Assembly: GCA_943735955.1 (NCBI GenBank)
Contig: OX030968.1
Location: 211,001-275,000 of the forward strand
Origin: Piscicola geometra
Lineage: Eukaryota; Annelida; Clitellata; Hirudinida; Piscicolidae
Direction: 5' to 3'
DNA length: 64,000 bases
Each line of letters starts with the position of its first letter. Within the stretch, counting starts at the first letter, position 1. The notes under the pieces were generated by a model. The model had not been told where the DNA came from and did not search any database. It saw only the letters and a program-made list of their open reading frames with translations. This document shows positions 41,102 through 49,702 of the stretch, piece after piece. The translations under genes were made by a program, and so were the position numbers.

Positions 41102-41661
41102 CCACTGGTGCTGCTGATAATGATGATGATGCTGTTGCTGCAACTGCTGGTGATAGTGGAGGTCGTGGTAACGATGAAGAAGCGGGTGGTGGTGATGATG
41201 ATGGCGATGAATATTTAAATGACGTTCACAAAGATAGTATTCATAAAAACATGCATAATAATAATAATAATAATAATTTTAAAAACAATATAAATAATAA
41301 ATGCAGCCAGAGTAGTAGAAGGGATGAGAGGGTCACTTTTGAGGTTGGTGACGTCATGAATGGCGGTGATGATGATCATGCCAAAGAAGGCAATTACAAT
41401 CATCATCACCCTAAAGATAATATTCCAGATGTTAATAGTGAACATCTTCCAATAGGCACCACCAACAACAACAACCATAACAACACCAACAACAACAACA
41501 ACCATAACAACAACAACCATAACAACAACCACAACAACAACCACAACAACCATAAGAGTAATAATAATTCCACATTCTCCAAAACAATCTTGCCAAACAA
41601 CAAAATCCTATCCAAAAACAACTACAACATAGATAATAATGATAATGACGTATTCACATGA
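35544..41661 (+). CDS. TSC22D: TSC22-domain (bunched-like) long-isoform leucine-zipper protein
   Basis: Three coding exons close in phase: 35,544-36,388, 40,654-40,791 and 40,983-41,661, giving 553 aa. Residues 60-73 ([11 protein letters not shown]...) resemble the first conserved box of long TSC22 isoforms. Residues 145-172 (SSRFKVV...[10 protein letters not shown]) match the second. Residues 290-347 are the TSC22 domain and zipper, with [18 protein letters not shown] and leucines at 317, 324, 331 and 338. The last intron splits the zipper, and L331 follows directly from the exon join. This family forms homo- and heterodimers that control growth and transcription (bunched in Drosophila, TSC22D1/2/4 in vertebrates). 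The C-terminal ~200 residues are unusual: an Asp run from 356, then Asn/His-rich low complexity to the stop. Intron 1 (4.27 kb) is mostly minisatellite. The last donor (AG|GTCCTT) is weak. The paralogue cannot be assigned. Confidence 0.88.
36401..36703. repeat. (GT)n tract and 46-bp tandem repeat in TSC22-type intron 1
   Basis: A short GT-rich run follows the exon 1 donor (36,389). From about 36,587 to 36,703 an AT-rich unit of about 46 bp beginning TTTAAAGTACAATTATTG occurs three times with few differences. Confidence 0.8.
36850..37294. repeat. CCA-rich ~58-bp minisatellite leading into the 27-bp array
   Basis: Five or so copies of a unit of about 55-60 bp built from CACTACAACACACCAAAGCC and CACCTCCCACAAACCACCCA. 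It shares words with the following 27-bp array and looks like its ancestral or compound edge. Confidence 0.8.
37295..39770. repeat. 27-bp minisatellite in TSC22-type intron 1
   Basis: About 90 copies of a 27-bp unit (ACACCTCCCACCACACTACA plus ACACACC) with near-perfect identity and occasional partial units. Segments around 39,180-39,440 and 39,440-39,680 repeat the same order of variants, a sign of recent block duplication. The reverse strand is open over more than 1 kb ([12 protein letters not shown]), which follows from the unit being a multiple of 3 and is not evidence of a gene. Confidence 0.95.
39900..40062. repeat. 27-bp GATGGT-rich minisatellite
   Basis: Five to six copies of a 27-bp unit starting GGTGATGGTGATGATGATGG, ending in a variant of GGAGATAT. 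It lies within intron 1 of the TSC22-type gene. Confidence 0.85.
40272..40500 (+). other. Unexplained GC-rich single-copy block in TSC22-type intron 1
   Basis: A non-repetitive GC-rich block stands out in an otherwise repeat-filled intron. A frame open from 40,286 (GTG, not ATG) runs in frame through Gln/Asn/Thr-rich sequence into the TSC22-domain exon at 40,654. It could therefore hold an alternative exon of a short isoform. It could also be a fragment of a mobile element or plain intron. No domain is recognised. Confidence 0.35.
40500..40645. repeat. (CAA)n/(CAC)n microsatellite before the TSC22-domain exon
   Basis: Compound CAA, CAC and AAC trinucleotide tract. It makes the region just upstream of the exon 2 acceptor (CAG at 40,651-40,653) purine-rich, with almost no pyrimidine tract. 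Confidence 0.9.
40800..40978. repeat. (ATC)n microsatellite filling the last TSC22-type intron
   Basis: ATC/TCA trinucleotides with minor interruptions occupy nearly all of the 191-bp intron (40,792-40,982) that splits the leucine zipper. Confidence 0.9.
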
Positions 41662-41820
41662 TGATGATGACGTATTCACATGATGATGATGACGTTGTCA
41701 CAAAATGATGATGACGTAATGACATCATATGATCAGAATTGCGTCATCGCGCCTTCTTGAGACGACCTTCGCCTTCATTCATTGCCCTTGTAAATAGTCC
41801 ACATTCTCTTGTCCAGTATT
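41662..41820 (+). other. TSC22-type 3' flank with repeated GATGATGATGACGT
   Basis: Immediately after the stop, the word GATGATGATGACGT occurs three times followed by ATT, TG or AAT. Each copy contains TGACG, the half-site of CRE/ATF elements. This is presumably 3' UTR. No AATAAA was found close by. Confidence 0.4.
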
Positions 41821-41838
41821 TGTGTGTGTGTGTGTGTG

Positions 41839-41937
<99 letters not shown>

Positions 41938-41959
41938 GTGTGTGTGTGTGTTTTTTTTT
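41820..41959. repeat. (TG)n microsatellite with T tract
   Basis: About 130 bp of near-perfect TG dinucleotides with a few TGCG interruptions, ending in a run of ten or so T. Confidence 0.97.
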
Positions 41960-42019
41960 TGAATTCATGATGATGCAAATGACAATGACGATGAGGCTAA
42001 GCAGCAATGGGGAGCAGGG

Positions 42020-42230
42020 ATCATCGAGGGAAGGTCATCATCGAGGGGAGGTCATCATCGAGGGAAGGTCATCATCGAGGGAAGGTCATCATCGAGGGAA
42101 GGTCATCATCGAGGGAAGGTCATCATCGAGGGAAGGTCATCATCGAGGAAAGGTCATCATCGAGGGATGGTCATCATCGAGGAAAGGTCATCATCGAGGA
42201 AAGGTCATCATCGAGGGAAGGTCATCAAAC
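42020..42230. repeat. 17-bp minisatellite
   Basis: About 12 copies of ATCGAGGGAAGGTCATC with rare changes (GAGGAAAGG, GAGGGGAGG, GAGGGATGG). It is intergenic, 3' of the TSC22-type gene. Confidence 0.95.
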
Positions 42231-42964
42231 TTTCGGAATGCAAGATGGCGGCTGATTGTCGAGGTGTGGAAGAGTCGTTGGTGCTCTTCTCTTTGCATCC
42301 TCTCTTTTCCTCCCTTTCTCACTCCTCTCTCTTCTGACATTTCTCTTTTGCTTTCATCTCTCCTCCTTCTTCTACTCCCTCCGCGCATCTTTAGTCTTTT
42401 ATCTGATTGCCTGGTAGTAAACTACATGCAGTTTGCTACATGCATTCGGCCTTCATTTCGGCATTAACATTCCTATAAAATATCTATTTGCCTTCTTCAT
42501 TACCTTTCTTTATTCTCTTATCATCCATTACTTTCTTTATTGTCTTATTCTTTATTTAGTTGTTTTTCTTTCTTCTTCTGCCCCTCGCTGCAACAAGGAG
42601 GCATTCTCTGCACACCACTGCACTCAAACACCACCATCGGCCCATCAGACCACCCTTTATGGCCATGCTGGTGATGATGATGATGACTAATGATTATGCT
42701 TGTGATGATGATGATGCTGATAAAGATTTGCACAAGACGATGTAATAGTGATAGTTTGGAGAGATGCTGGGTGATAGTTATTTGCTTCATTTAAATACAA
42801 GTTTGTATATAAACATGCATACATTTGTATATAAACTTGCATACATTCTTTTGTATATAAACATGCATACATATTTTTGTATAGATACATATACAAAGAC
42901 ATCTGTGTACTTAATGCATTGCTTTTGATTGCATATTCCCCGTCAGGCATTCAAACTGGGTATA
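42231..42964. other. Intergenic region without a recognised gene
   Basis: Pyrimidine-rich sequence (42,280-42,400) is followed by AT-rich DNA. A degenerate tandem repeat of about 22-27 bp (TTTGTATATAAACATGCATACA) occurs three to four times at 42,795-42,890. Reading frames here are short and unsupported. Confidence 0.6.
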
Positions 42965-43310
42965 TTGGAGGGAGAAGGATGGAGGTGGAGGGAGAAGGAT
43001 GGAGGTGGAGGGAGAAGGATGGAGGTGAAGGGAGAAGGATGGAGGTAGAGGTAGAGGGAGAAGGATGGAGGTAGAAGGAGAAGGATGGAGGTGGAGGGAG
43101 AAGGATGGAGGTGGAAAGAAGGAAGGAGGATGGAGAGGGATAGAGGTGGAGGGAGAAGGATGGAGGTGGAGGGAGAAGGATGGAGGTGGAGAGAAGGATG
43201 GAGGATCGAGGGGGATAGAGGTGGAGGGAGAAGGATGGAGGTGGAGGGAGAAGGATGGAGGTGGAGAGAAGGAAGGAGGATCGAGGGGGATAGAGGTGGA
43301 GAAAGAATGA
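42965..43310. repeat. 20-bp GGAGG minisatellite
   Basis: Tandem copies of GGAGGGAGAAGGATGGAGGT (20 bp). A longer compound unit including GGATCGAGGGGGATAGAGGT repeats twice near 43,200 and 43,280. The top strand is purine-only over long runs. Confidence 0.92.
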
Positions 43311-43388
43311 TGGGAGAGAATATAAAAGAATGAAGTTATAAAGAAAGAAGAAGAAAGCAATTTAATTAAGCGAAGGAAAAGCGAAGAT

Positions 43389-43412
43389 TCTGCGACGTCA
43401 ATATTGTCGCAG
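43389..43412. other. Short hairpin CTGCGAC...GTCGCAG
   Basis: Seven-bp perfect inverted repeat separated by about nine bases, directly upstream of the foldback element. GCAGGATAGC here matches the outer end of that element in inverted sense. Confidence 0.6.
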
Positions 43413-43430
43413 GATAGCTTAGCCGCGCGG

Positions 43431-43944
43431 TTGGTGTTATCCTGCGTCCAGATTTTAGCCAGATACTTTTAACAATCTTTTTTTCTTATTTATTAATATT
43501 TAGTGAATTTTCTTAAAATAATAATAATAAAGTTATTGTTTATATTAATCAAGATGATTGATCATTAACTATTATTTTTTAAGTACAATAATTTATATAA
43601 GATTTTTAGGGGATAAAATTGAATAAAAAACCAATTTATTAATTATAATGAGTAAAATAACAACAAATTAGATGATTATAATACAAATAAAAGATAAATT
43701 CAATCATTAGAGTAATTTTTGATATATTAAGTATTATAAATATTTTATTTATTTAGTGTTAGGTTAAGGTTAAGTTTAGGGTTAGTTTACGAAAATTCAA
43801 TGGTTATTACGAATTATTTTACAAAATATTTAAAAAATACTAAATTTATTATTATTATTTTACGAAAATTCAATAAATATTAATAAATAAGAAAAAAGAT
43901 TGTTAAAAGTATCTGCCTAAAATCTGGACGCAGGATAGCACCAA
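43431..43944. mobile_element. Foldback/MITE-like element with ~100-bp terminal inverted repeats
   Basis: The left end (43,431 to about 43,534) reads TTGGTGTTATCCTGCGTCCA, then GATTTTAGCCAGATAC, then an AT-rich run. The reverse complement of the right end (43,944 back to about 43,842) matches it with only a few mismatches. The element is about 514 bp, AT-rich inside and has no coding capacity, so it is non-autonomous. TA dinucleotides flank TCCTGCG on both sides (43,438-43,439 and 43,936-43,937). This would fit a Tc1/mariner-type TA target, but the match extends beyond them, so the true ends and superfamily remain open. Fold-back DNA of this length could form a long hairpin. Confidence 0.82.
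43759..43787. repeat. Degenerate telomere-like motif inside the foldback element
   Basis: The run contains TTAGGTTAAGGTTAAG and TTTAGGGTTAG, resembling degenerate (TTAGGG)n, but it is only about 29 bp long. Confidence 0.4.
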
Positions 43945-44440
43945 GAAAGGAAAAGTGATGAATTTTGTAAGAGTTAAGGAAGGTGTGACGCGAAAAGCGT
44001 TCACTGACAACCCAACACAGTTCATTCTCATGTGGCATGTTAATACTACCATTACCACTACTACCACCACTACTGCTACTACTACTACTACTACTACTAC
44101 TATTACCACTACTTTTACTACTACTTCCACTACTACTACTACTATTACTGATGATGATGATGATGATGATGTTGGTGCACAGCTTTTGAATAAATGCACT
44201 GCCGAAGATTGGAGACTTGGTTGTGCTTTAATGAAGACGAGAAGAAGTGGGAAGTTGATCGCTTAATATCTAATAAGAGAGCAGTGCTGCAACCAAATAG
44301 ATCTCAATGGCATGAGCAGTAGGCAGTCATCCATTTAGCTTCATCCCTTCCTCCCGTCGTTTCCTAATCCATCCATCCATTTAGCTTCATCCCTTCCTCC
44401 CGTCGTTTCCTAATCCATCCATCCATCCATCCATGCTTTT
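43945..44440. other. Region 3' of the KCTD-type gene: trinucleotide tract and 46-bp duplication
   Basis: An (ACT)n/(GAT)n tract lies at 44,041-44,172. A 46-bp segment containing TTAGCTTCATCCCTTCCTCC is duplicated in tandem at 44,328-44,420, followed by (ATCC)n. It lies immediately downstream of the stop of the minus-strand KCTD-type gene and probably belongs to its 3' UTR. Confidence 0.6.
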
Positions 44441-46205
44441 TCATTTCCTTCGCGACGTTGACGGTCTTTCTCCCCTCTCCAACCTCTCATCCAAGTCGTC
44501 GTCACTATCCTGTTAGAGTGGTGATGATGATGATGCTAGCGTTAGGGTTACAACCTAAAAACTTCAACAACCACACCCACCTCAACAACCACACCCACCT
44601 CAACAACCTCACCCACCAACAACCTCACCAACCAACAACCTCACCAACCAACAACCTCACCAACCAACAACCTCACCAACCAACAACCTCACCAACCAAC
44701 AACCTCACCAACGACCAACCAACAACCTCACCAACGACCAACCAACAACCTCACCAACCAACAACCTCACCAACCAACAACCTCACCAACCAACAACCTC
44801 ACCAACCAACAACCTCACCAACCAACAACCTCACCAACCAACAACCTCACCAACCAACAACCTCACCAACCAACAACCTCACCAACCAACAACCTCACCA
44901 ACCAACAACCTCACCAACCAACAACCTCACCAACCAACAACCTCACCAACCAACAACCTCACCAACCAACAACCTCACCAACCAACAACCACACCAACCA
45001 ACAACCTCACCAACGACCACACCAACAACCTCACCAACCAACAACCTCACCCAACTCAACAACCACACCAACCAACAACCTCACCCACCTCAACAACCAC
45101 ACCCACCTCAACAACCACACCAACCAACAACCTCACCCACCTCAAAAACCACACCAACCAACAACCACACCCACCTCAACAACCACACCAACCAACGACC
45201 ACACCACGCACCATTATCCTGGGGTGGCTCTTGGTGGCCTGCAGAAGCTCCTGGTCAGGCCTCGAGTCCCTGTTCTCGTACAGCAGGATGTTCAACGCCT
45301 CCTCGTATATCCGAGCTTCCGGAAACTCTACCTTTTGGTGGTGGTGGTGATGATGATGATGTTCATCTTGGTGGTGGTGATGACGATGCCAACCTTAGTG
45401 TGTTTCTTGTCAGTGCCGTAGACGATAGATGTACAACAGACCTGTAGTAGATCATCATCATATTCGATTTAAATATTTTTTGAATATAACCACTTTATTC
45501 AGAAATATCTCTATTCCTTCACACAAACACACACGCACAAAAGCACATAAACATACAAACACACACATACATACACACGCACATAAACATACACAAGCAC
45601 ATAAACATACACACGCATATGAACATACACACGCACATAAACATACACACGCATATGAACATACACACGTACATAAACATACACACGCATATGAACATAC
45701 ACACGTACAAAAACATACACACACATATGAACATACACACGCACATAAACATACACACGCAAAGAGACACAGACACCTCAGCGATCTTGACGGAATGTCC
45801 GAAGAAGGACCAGCAGCAAATCTCCTGACAGCCGATAACGTCCTTTATGAACAGCATGCGCTGACTGAACCTTCGTGCGTGCATGCATCGTGAATGGATG
45901 GATGAATGGATGGATGGATGGAGGGTTGAAAGATGGATAAATGGATGGATGGATGGAACTAACCGTAAAGCTAACTTATCGAAAAGCTCCACATTTTTCA
46001 AGAGATTGTCATCTGAAGTGCTGAATTGTTTCAATTATCACCATCATGTAATCATCATCAGTAGTAGTAATAATAATAGTAGTAGTAGTAGTATTAGGTA
46101 GTAGTAGTAGTAGTAGTAGGTAGTAGTAGTAGTAGTATTAGGTAGTAGTAGTAGTATTAGTAGAAGTAGTAGTAGTAGTAGTATTAGGTAGTAGTAGTAG
46201 TATTA

Positions 46206-46248
<43 letters not shown>

Positions 46249-46315
46249 GTAGTAGTAGCAGTAGTATTAGTAGAAGTAGTAGTAGTAGTAGTATTAGGTA
46301 GTAGTAGTAGTATTA

Positions 46316-46364
<49 letters not shown>

Positions 46365-46431
46365 GTAGTAGTAGCAGTAGTATTAGTAGAAGTAGTAGTA
46401 GTAGTAGTATTAGGTAGTAGTAGTAGTATTA

Positions 46432-46468
<37 letters not shown>

Positions 46469-46483
46469 GTAGTAGTAGTATTA

Positions 46484-46517
<34 letters not shown>

Positions 46518-47488
46518 CCTAGTATATGAGTACTTGTTGTTGTGTCTGTTGCAAAGAAGTTTGATGATGGGCTGCAGGGTTGAGGGTTACAACATAAGAT
46601 ATCTTGCCACTACTACAACAACCAGACTACTACTACAACTACCACAGCCATACCCAGCAACAACTACAACCATCTAACAACAACAAGCACCCCACCAACA
46701 AGCATGACAACACCTTGTCAGTGGAGGCGATGAGGGCCTGTTCCTCCTTGAGCGAGGTGACGAGGGGCACGCGGCAGATCGGCTCCAACTCGGTGCGACT
46801 CTTCAGCTTCTCCTCGATGCTGGAGACCATCTCCTGCACCAGGAAGTACTTCGCCTCCTGTCGCAAGGCCTTCAGAGCTCACATCACCGTTGCAACTTTC
46901 ATCTAATTTATTTTACCTTCAATTGTGAAAACTTTTGGATGCTAAAAGGCGTTCAATTGTGAAAACTTTTGGATGCATAAAGGCGTGAAGAACCTTCAGG
47001 AGCTCGAGCAGTTCCCTCTTCGACTCAGGCAAGGGAAGGGAGCCATCACGCAGAAAAGACAAAATGGCACCAAAGTGTTTGCCACATCTGTCCACCATCA
47101 CCCACCCTGTGTGTCAAGTCTAGTTTTAAATTTTAAATGTTCTTAAATTTAAAAATTTGTATTTCGAAAATCATTTCTATAGCCATCAACACACCATTTC
47201 TCTATTCTACATATCATCACCATCATCGCCATCATCATTACCATCATCGCCATCATCATCACCACCACCATCATCACCATCATCGCCATCATCATCACCA
47301 CCACCACCTTCTGAGTCAGTGAGCACCTCCATTCGACCACTGAACATCGCCTTCAACATGCAGTCGTGCTTCGTCAGCGTGGCGATCGTCGTCGTGAAGA
47401 GGCTGCCTCCGACGTTCAGCTTCACGTACTTCGAGGCGTTGCCCTTTATGAACGTTCGCACCTCAGTGATTTGAGAGGCAGCCGACAT
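44441..47488 (-). CDS. KCTD10: BTB/POZ KCTD protein, BACURD class (KCTD10/TNFAIP1/KCTD13-like)
   Basis: Nine exons on the minus strand close in phase to 292 aa: 47,488-47,308; 47,106-46,994; 46,857-46,714; 46,571-46,519; 46,020-45,964; 45,870-45,777; 45,441-45,394; 45,331-45,212; 44,509-44,441. The BTB domain starts at about residue 20 ([13 protein letters not shown]), includes [20 protein letters not shown] and continues with [17 protein letters not shown] and LPLPESKRE. The C-terminal half carries the family signatures [48 protein letters not shown] and [25 protein letters not shown] proteins are substrate adaptors of CUL3 ubiquitin ligases, known for RhoA turnover. Compared with remembered vertebrate members there is one extra residue after DVIG (C-Q-E for D-E), and the tail is short. 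The last exon (acidic, then basic, 22 aa) rests only on phase, a good acceptor and a stop, so it is the least certain. Several introns are filled by private repeats. Confidence 0.87.
44570..45205. repeat. 16-bp CAACCAACAACCTCAC minisatellite in KCTD-type intron 8
   Basis: About 25 near-identical 16-bp units between about 44,607 and 45,014, with looser ACC/CAA variants at both edges. It fills the intron between the VEFPEAR exon and the last exon. Confidence 0.93.
45530..45765. repeat. 18-bp AACATACACACGCACATA minisatellite in KCTD-type intron 6
   Basis: About ten 18-bp units alternating GCACATA and GCATATG types. On the minus strand it begins within 20 bp of the donor of exon 6. Confidence 0.9.
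45890..45957. repeat. (ATGG)n microsatellite in KCTD-type intron 5
   Basis: Tetranucleotide ATGG/ATGA repeat fills most of the 93-bp intron 45,871-45,963. Confidence 0.85.
46060..46516. repeat. (AGT)n microsatellite with higher-order repeats in KCTD-type intron 4
   Basis: AGT trinucleotides interrupted by ATTAGGT and AGAAGT. A block of about 120 bp recurs around 46,140, 46,260 and 46,380. Confidence 0.93.
46918..46985. repeat. 34-bp tandem duplication in KCTD-type intron 2
   Basis: Two adjacent copies of a 34-bp segment beginning TTCAATTGTGAAAACTTTTG, differing at a couple of bases. Confidence 0.9.
47213..47306. repeat. (CATCATCGC/CACCAT)n tract in KCTD-type intron 1
   Basis: CAT- and CAC-based repeats run right up to the exon 1 donor (minus-strand GTGGTGG at 47,307), so the donor is embedded in the repeat. 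Confidence 0.88.
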
Positions 47489-48059
47489 TTTGCTTTCAGG
47501 AATATATGTTTTTAGCTTTTTAAAAAAATTATGTATTTACGAATTAAACCAAAAATTCTTTAACTATATTTTTGTATTTTCGAAACTGAAAGTACTTTCA
47601 AGTTGATAGTATTGACTATGATTATATTTTCTTTATACAATAAACTTTATACTATAAAGTTTATACTATAAACTTTATAGTATAAACTTTATAGTTTAGT
47701 TTAGTTTAGGCCCTAAACTTTAGGGAGTTAAAATGTAATATATTTCGAGAAATAAACTTTATTTTAATAATTCTCCTTATTTTTTAAAACTCTCAAAGTT
47801 TTTCTAGCCTATGATTTAATTTATTTTATCAGTTTTTGCAAAACCAGAAAAATTAACGTTTCTAGTGATGGACAAGCTTAAGTAGTTTTATTATAGCATT
47901 TAACATAAAATCAAAATGATAGAATTTGATAAAATAAAAATAATAAATGTATGATATTTAATATTAATTAAAGGTTAACTAGTGGCAGTTCATTATATAA
48001 AATGCCGATATTTCAATTTCGAGATCAAACTCTTTCTTTCAAGCCTGAAACTTGAGACT
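47489..48059. other. AT-rich intergenic region, KCTD-type promoter side
   Basis: No gene is seen. It should hold the promoter of the KCTD-type gene and the 3' UTR of the ODF3-like gene, both on the minus strand. At 47,638-47,722 the words AAACTTTATA and TATAAAGTTT alternate in both orientations, forming several nested inverted repeats that end in GGCCCTAAACTTTAGGG. Confidence 0.55.
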
Positions 48060-49190
48060 CTAAAGCAGCGGAACAACCATCAGTCGAGCGTGTCTGACTC
48101 CGAACGAGTACTTTGGAGGAGCTGGCTTGTTGCCAGTGACGCACTCTCTTTTGTAATGGTCCGGTCCCGGGGTGCTGAAGATGGGCACTGGCAGTTTTGA
48201 CTCGACCAATACTAGGCCTGTGACGAGGATAGAATTTACATTAAGTCGCCTTTCCTGCCTTATTATTCTACCTTTCGCATTTTCAACTTGACTTTTTGCT
48301 TCAAGGCACTTAATTCATTCATTTATATTGGGTGACTCTATTATGATAATACCATGCAATGTCACCTTTGACCTTGGGGTATATACTCTTGGTGGAGTAG
48401 GCTCTAGGAGCAGGTGTCACACTTCCAAACTTGCGACATTTTTCATCGTCGATACGACCATACAACGAGAAACTGGGTCCACTGGGGGGCAAATGCAAGC
48501 TGTAGCCAGCAGGTGTGTCCAGGCTCCTGGGAAAGGCAGTCCGTCTGCCCATCGTGTCCTGTCGCTTGGCCTTCGGGAGGGGCATGGGGTAGTAGGCGTT
48601 CGGAGCAGGAGTTTGACTGTTTGTTGGCACCGTGCGAGGAATGGTGTCTTTGGCGAAAGTGAAGCCTCTAGTGCTCTTTTTCGACGCCTTTGTTGACTCG
48701 ACTTTGCAGTCATCATCGCCCGTTTTGACTTCTGCTTTGTGAGTCGAAAATAAATTACTTATTTGCGAATATTTATCGACTAACTGTTGGCATGGACTCC
48801 TTTCTATAGCACAGCACCCAGCAGAGACCTTTTTCTTTGAAGCGCACTTGCTGGCCGAAGGAGTAGGCAGGCATGACTGTCTTGGTGATGTCATGGCCAT
48901 CATAGCCCACCAGCCGCTTCAGTGCGTACAAGCTGGCAACGTGCTCTGATGGGAAGAGCGAACGAGACATTTGAAGACAACATGCATTGAATCAGCTTGA
49001 GGAATATTCTCCAATGAGACATCCACTTAAACGCACTTGAACGCTTTTTGTGGCCTTTGGCGTTGCGTCTGACGACATTGCTCAGTTTTTCAGGGACTGC
49101 CAAGTCGATGTCAGAGAGAATCTCCTTGACTGCTTCATTCGTGTACAAGAAGGATTTGTTAATCACAGGCTCGCTTTGAATTCTTGTCAT
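48060..49190 (-). CDS. ODF3: STPGR/SHIPPO-repeat sperm-tail protein, ODF3 (CIMAP)-like
   Basis: Four minus-strand exons close in phase to 265 aa: 49,190-49,037; 48,945-48,829; 48,734-48,366; 48,217-48,060. Family-type Pro/Gly-rich repeats appear in order: MPAYSFG (76-82), GFTFAKD (114-120), TPAPNAYYP (132-140), DTPAGYSL (163-170), GPSFSLYGR (176-184), TPAPRAYS (197-204), TPGPDHY (229-235) and a C-terminal PPKYSFGVRHARLMVVPLL. The C-terminus aligns with the FGIKH...PLL end of vertebrate ODF3, whose length (about 254 aa) is similar. Such proteins sit along sperm-flagellar and ciliary microtubules. Without the last exon the third exon would read through its donor to a stop at 48,319; the phase-matched acceptor at 48,218 and clear homology show that is intron. 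The first 52 residues match nothing I know. Several Pro-Gly-Pro cores are degenerate (Pro-Ala-Pro). Confidence 0.8.
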
Positions 49191-49702
49191 TTTATATTAT
49201 TTAAAATGTATACTTTGAATCAAATAATTAATTAATAAAATGATATTGAATCATTGGGAAACCGTAAATATTTGACTTTTATCTAGCTTTTAATAAACGT
49301 CATTTAAAGTATAAAATTGCAAAAATTATTATTTAATTTATTCATAAAATAAAATATTTTTTAATGATCAACGTCAGGATTTAGCTTAAAACATGTATTA
49401 TAATTTATCCCATAAGCGATTTAAAGTCTTCCTGATTTTCAAGTGATTCATAAATTGTAAAATAAAAATTTGCAGGTCTTTGTTCCAAACACGTACTTCA
49501 AAGGAGTTTCCTGCCGTTACATCGCTGGCCACCAAGTCCGACACTTCTCTGCAAATATCCTTCTTTGCCATTGCTTCTCCAAATTTGAATGTAATATTCT
49601 TTATTTAAACATTTATAACCTATTAATAAAAAAATAATTTAGCCATTATCTGTTTCATTTATTGATTCTCTTTTAATAATAAATTGGAAACAATTTGCCA
49701 GT
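49191..49702. promoter_or_regulatory. Shared head-to-head promoter interval of ODF3-like and SerRS genes
   Basis: The ODF3-like gene (minus) and SerRS gene (plus) diverge from this 512-bp AT-rich interval, so it probably holds a bidirectional promoter. A minus-strand 25-codon frame (49,571-49,497, MAKKDICREVSDLVASDV...) ends exactly at a strong donor (GAA|GTACGT). It could be an alternative first exon or a uORF exon, but no acceptor before the ODF3-like ATG keeps the frame open. No TATA box is evident. Confidence 0.45.

Noticed and set aside
46919..47101. KCTD exon 2 continuing into [11 protein letters not shown]
   Set aside because: A donor after LLELLK joins directly to EAKYFLVQ at the length expected for the family; the extension is a 34-bp intronic duplication.
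48319..48365. C-terminus GDIAWYYHNRVTQYK of the ODF3-like protein
   Set aside because: It is read-through of a donor at 48,365. The phase-matched exon at 48,217-48,060 restores the family's C-terminal FGVRH...PLL.
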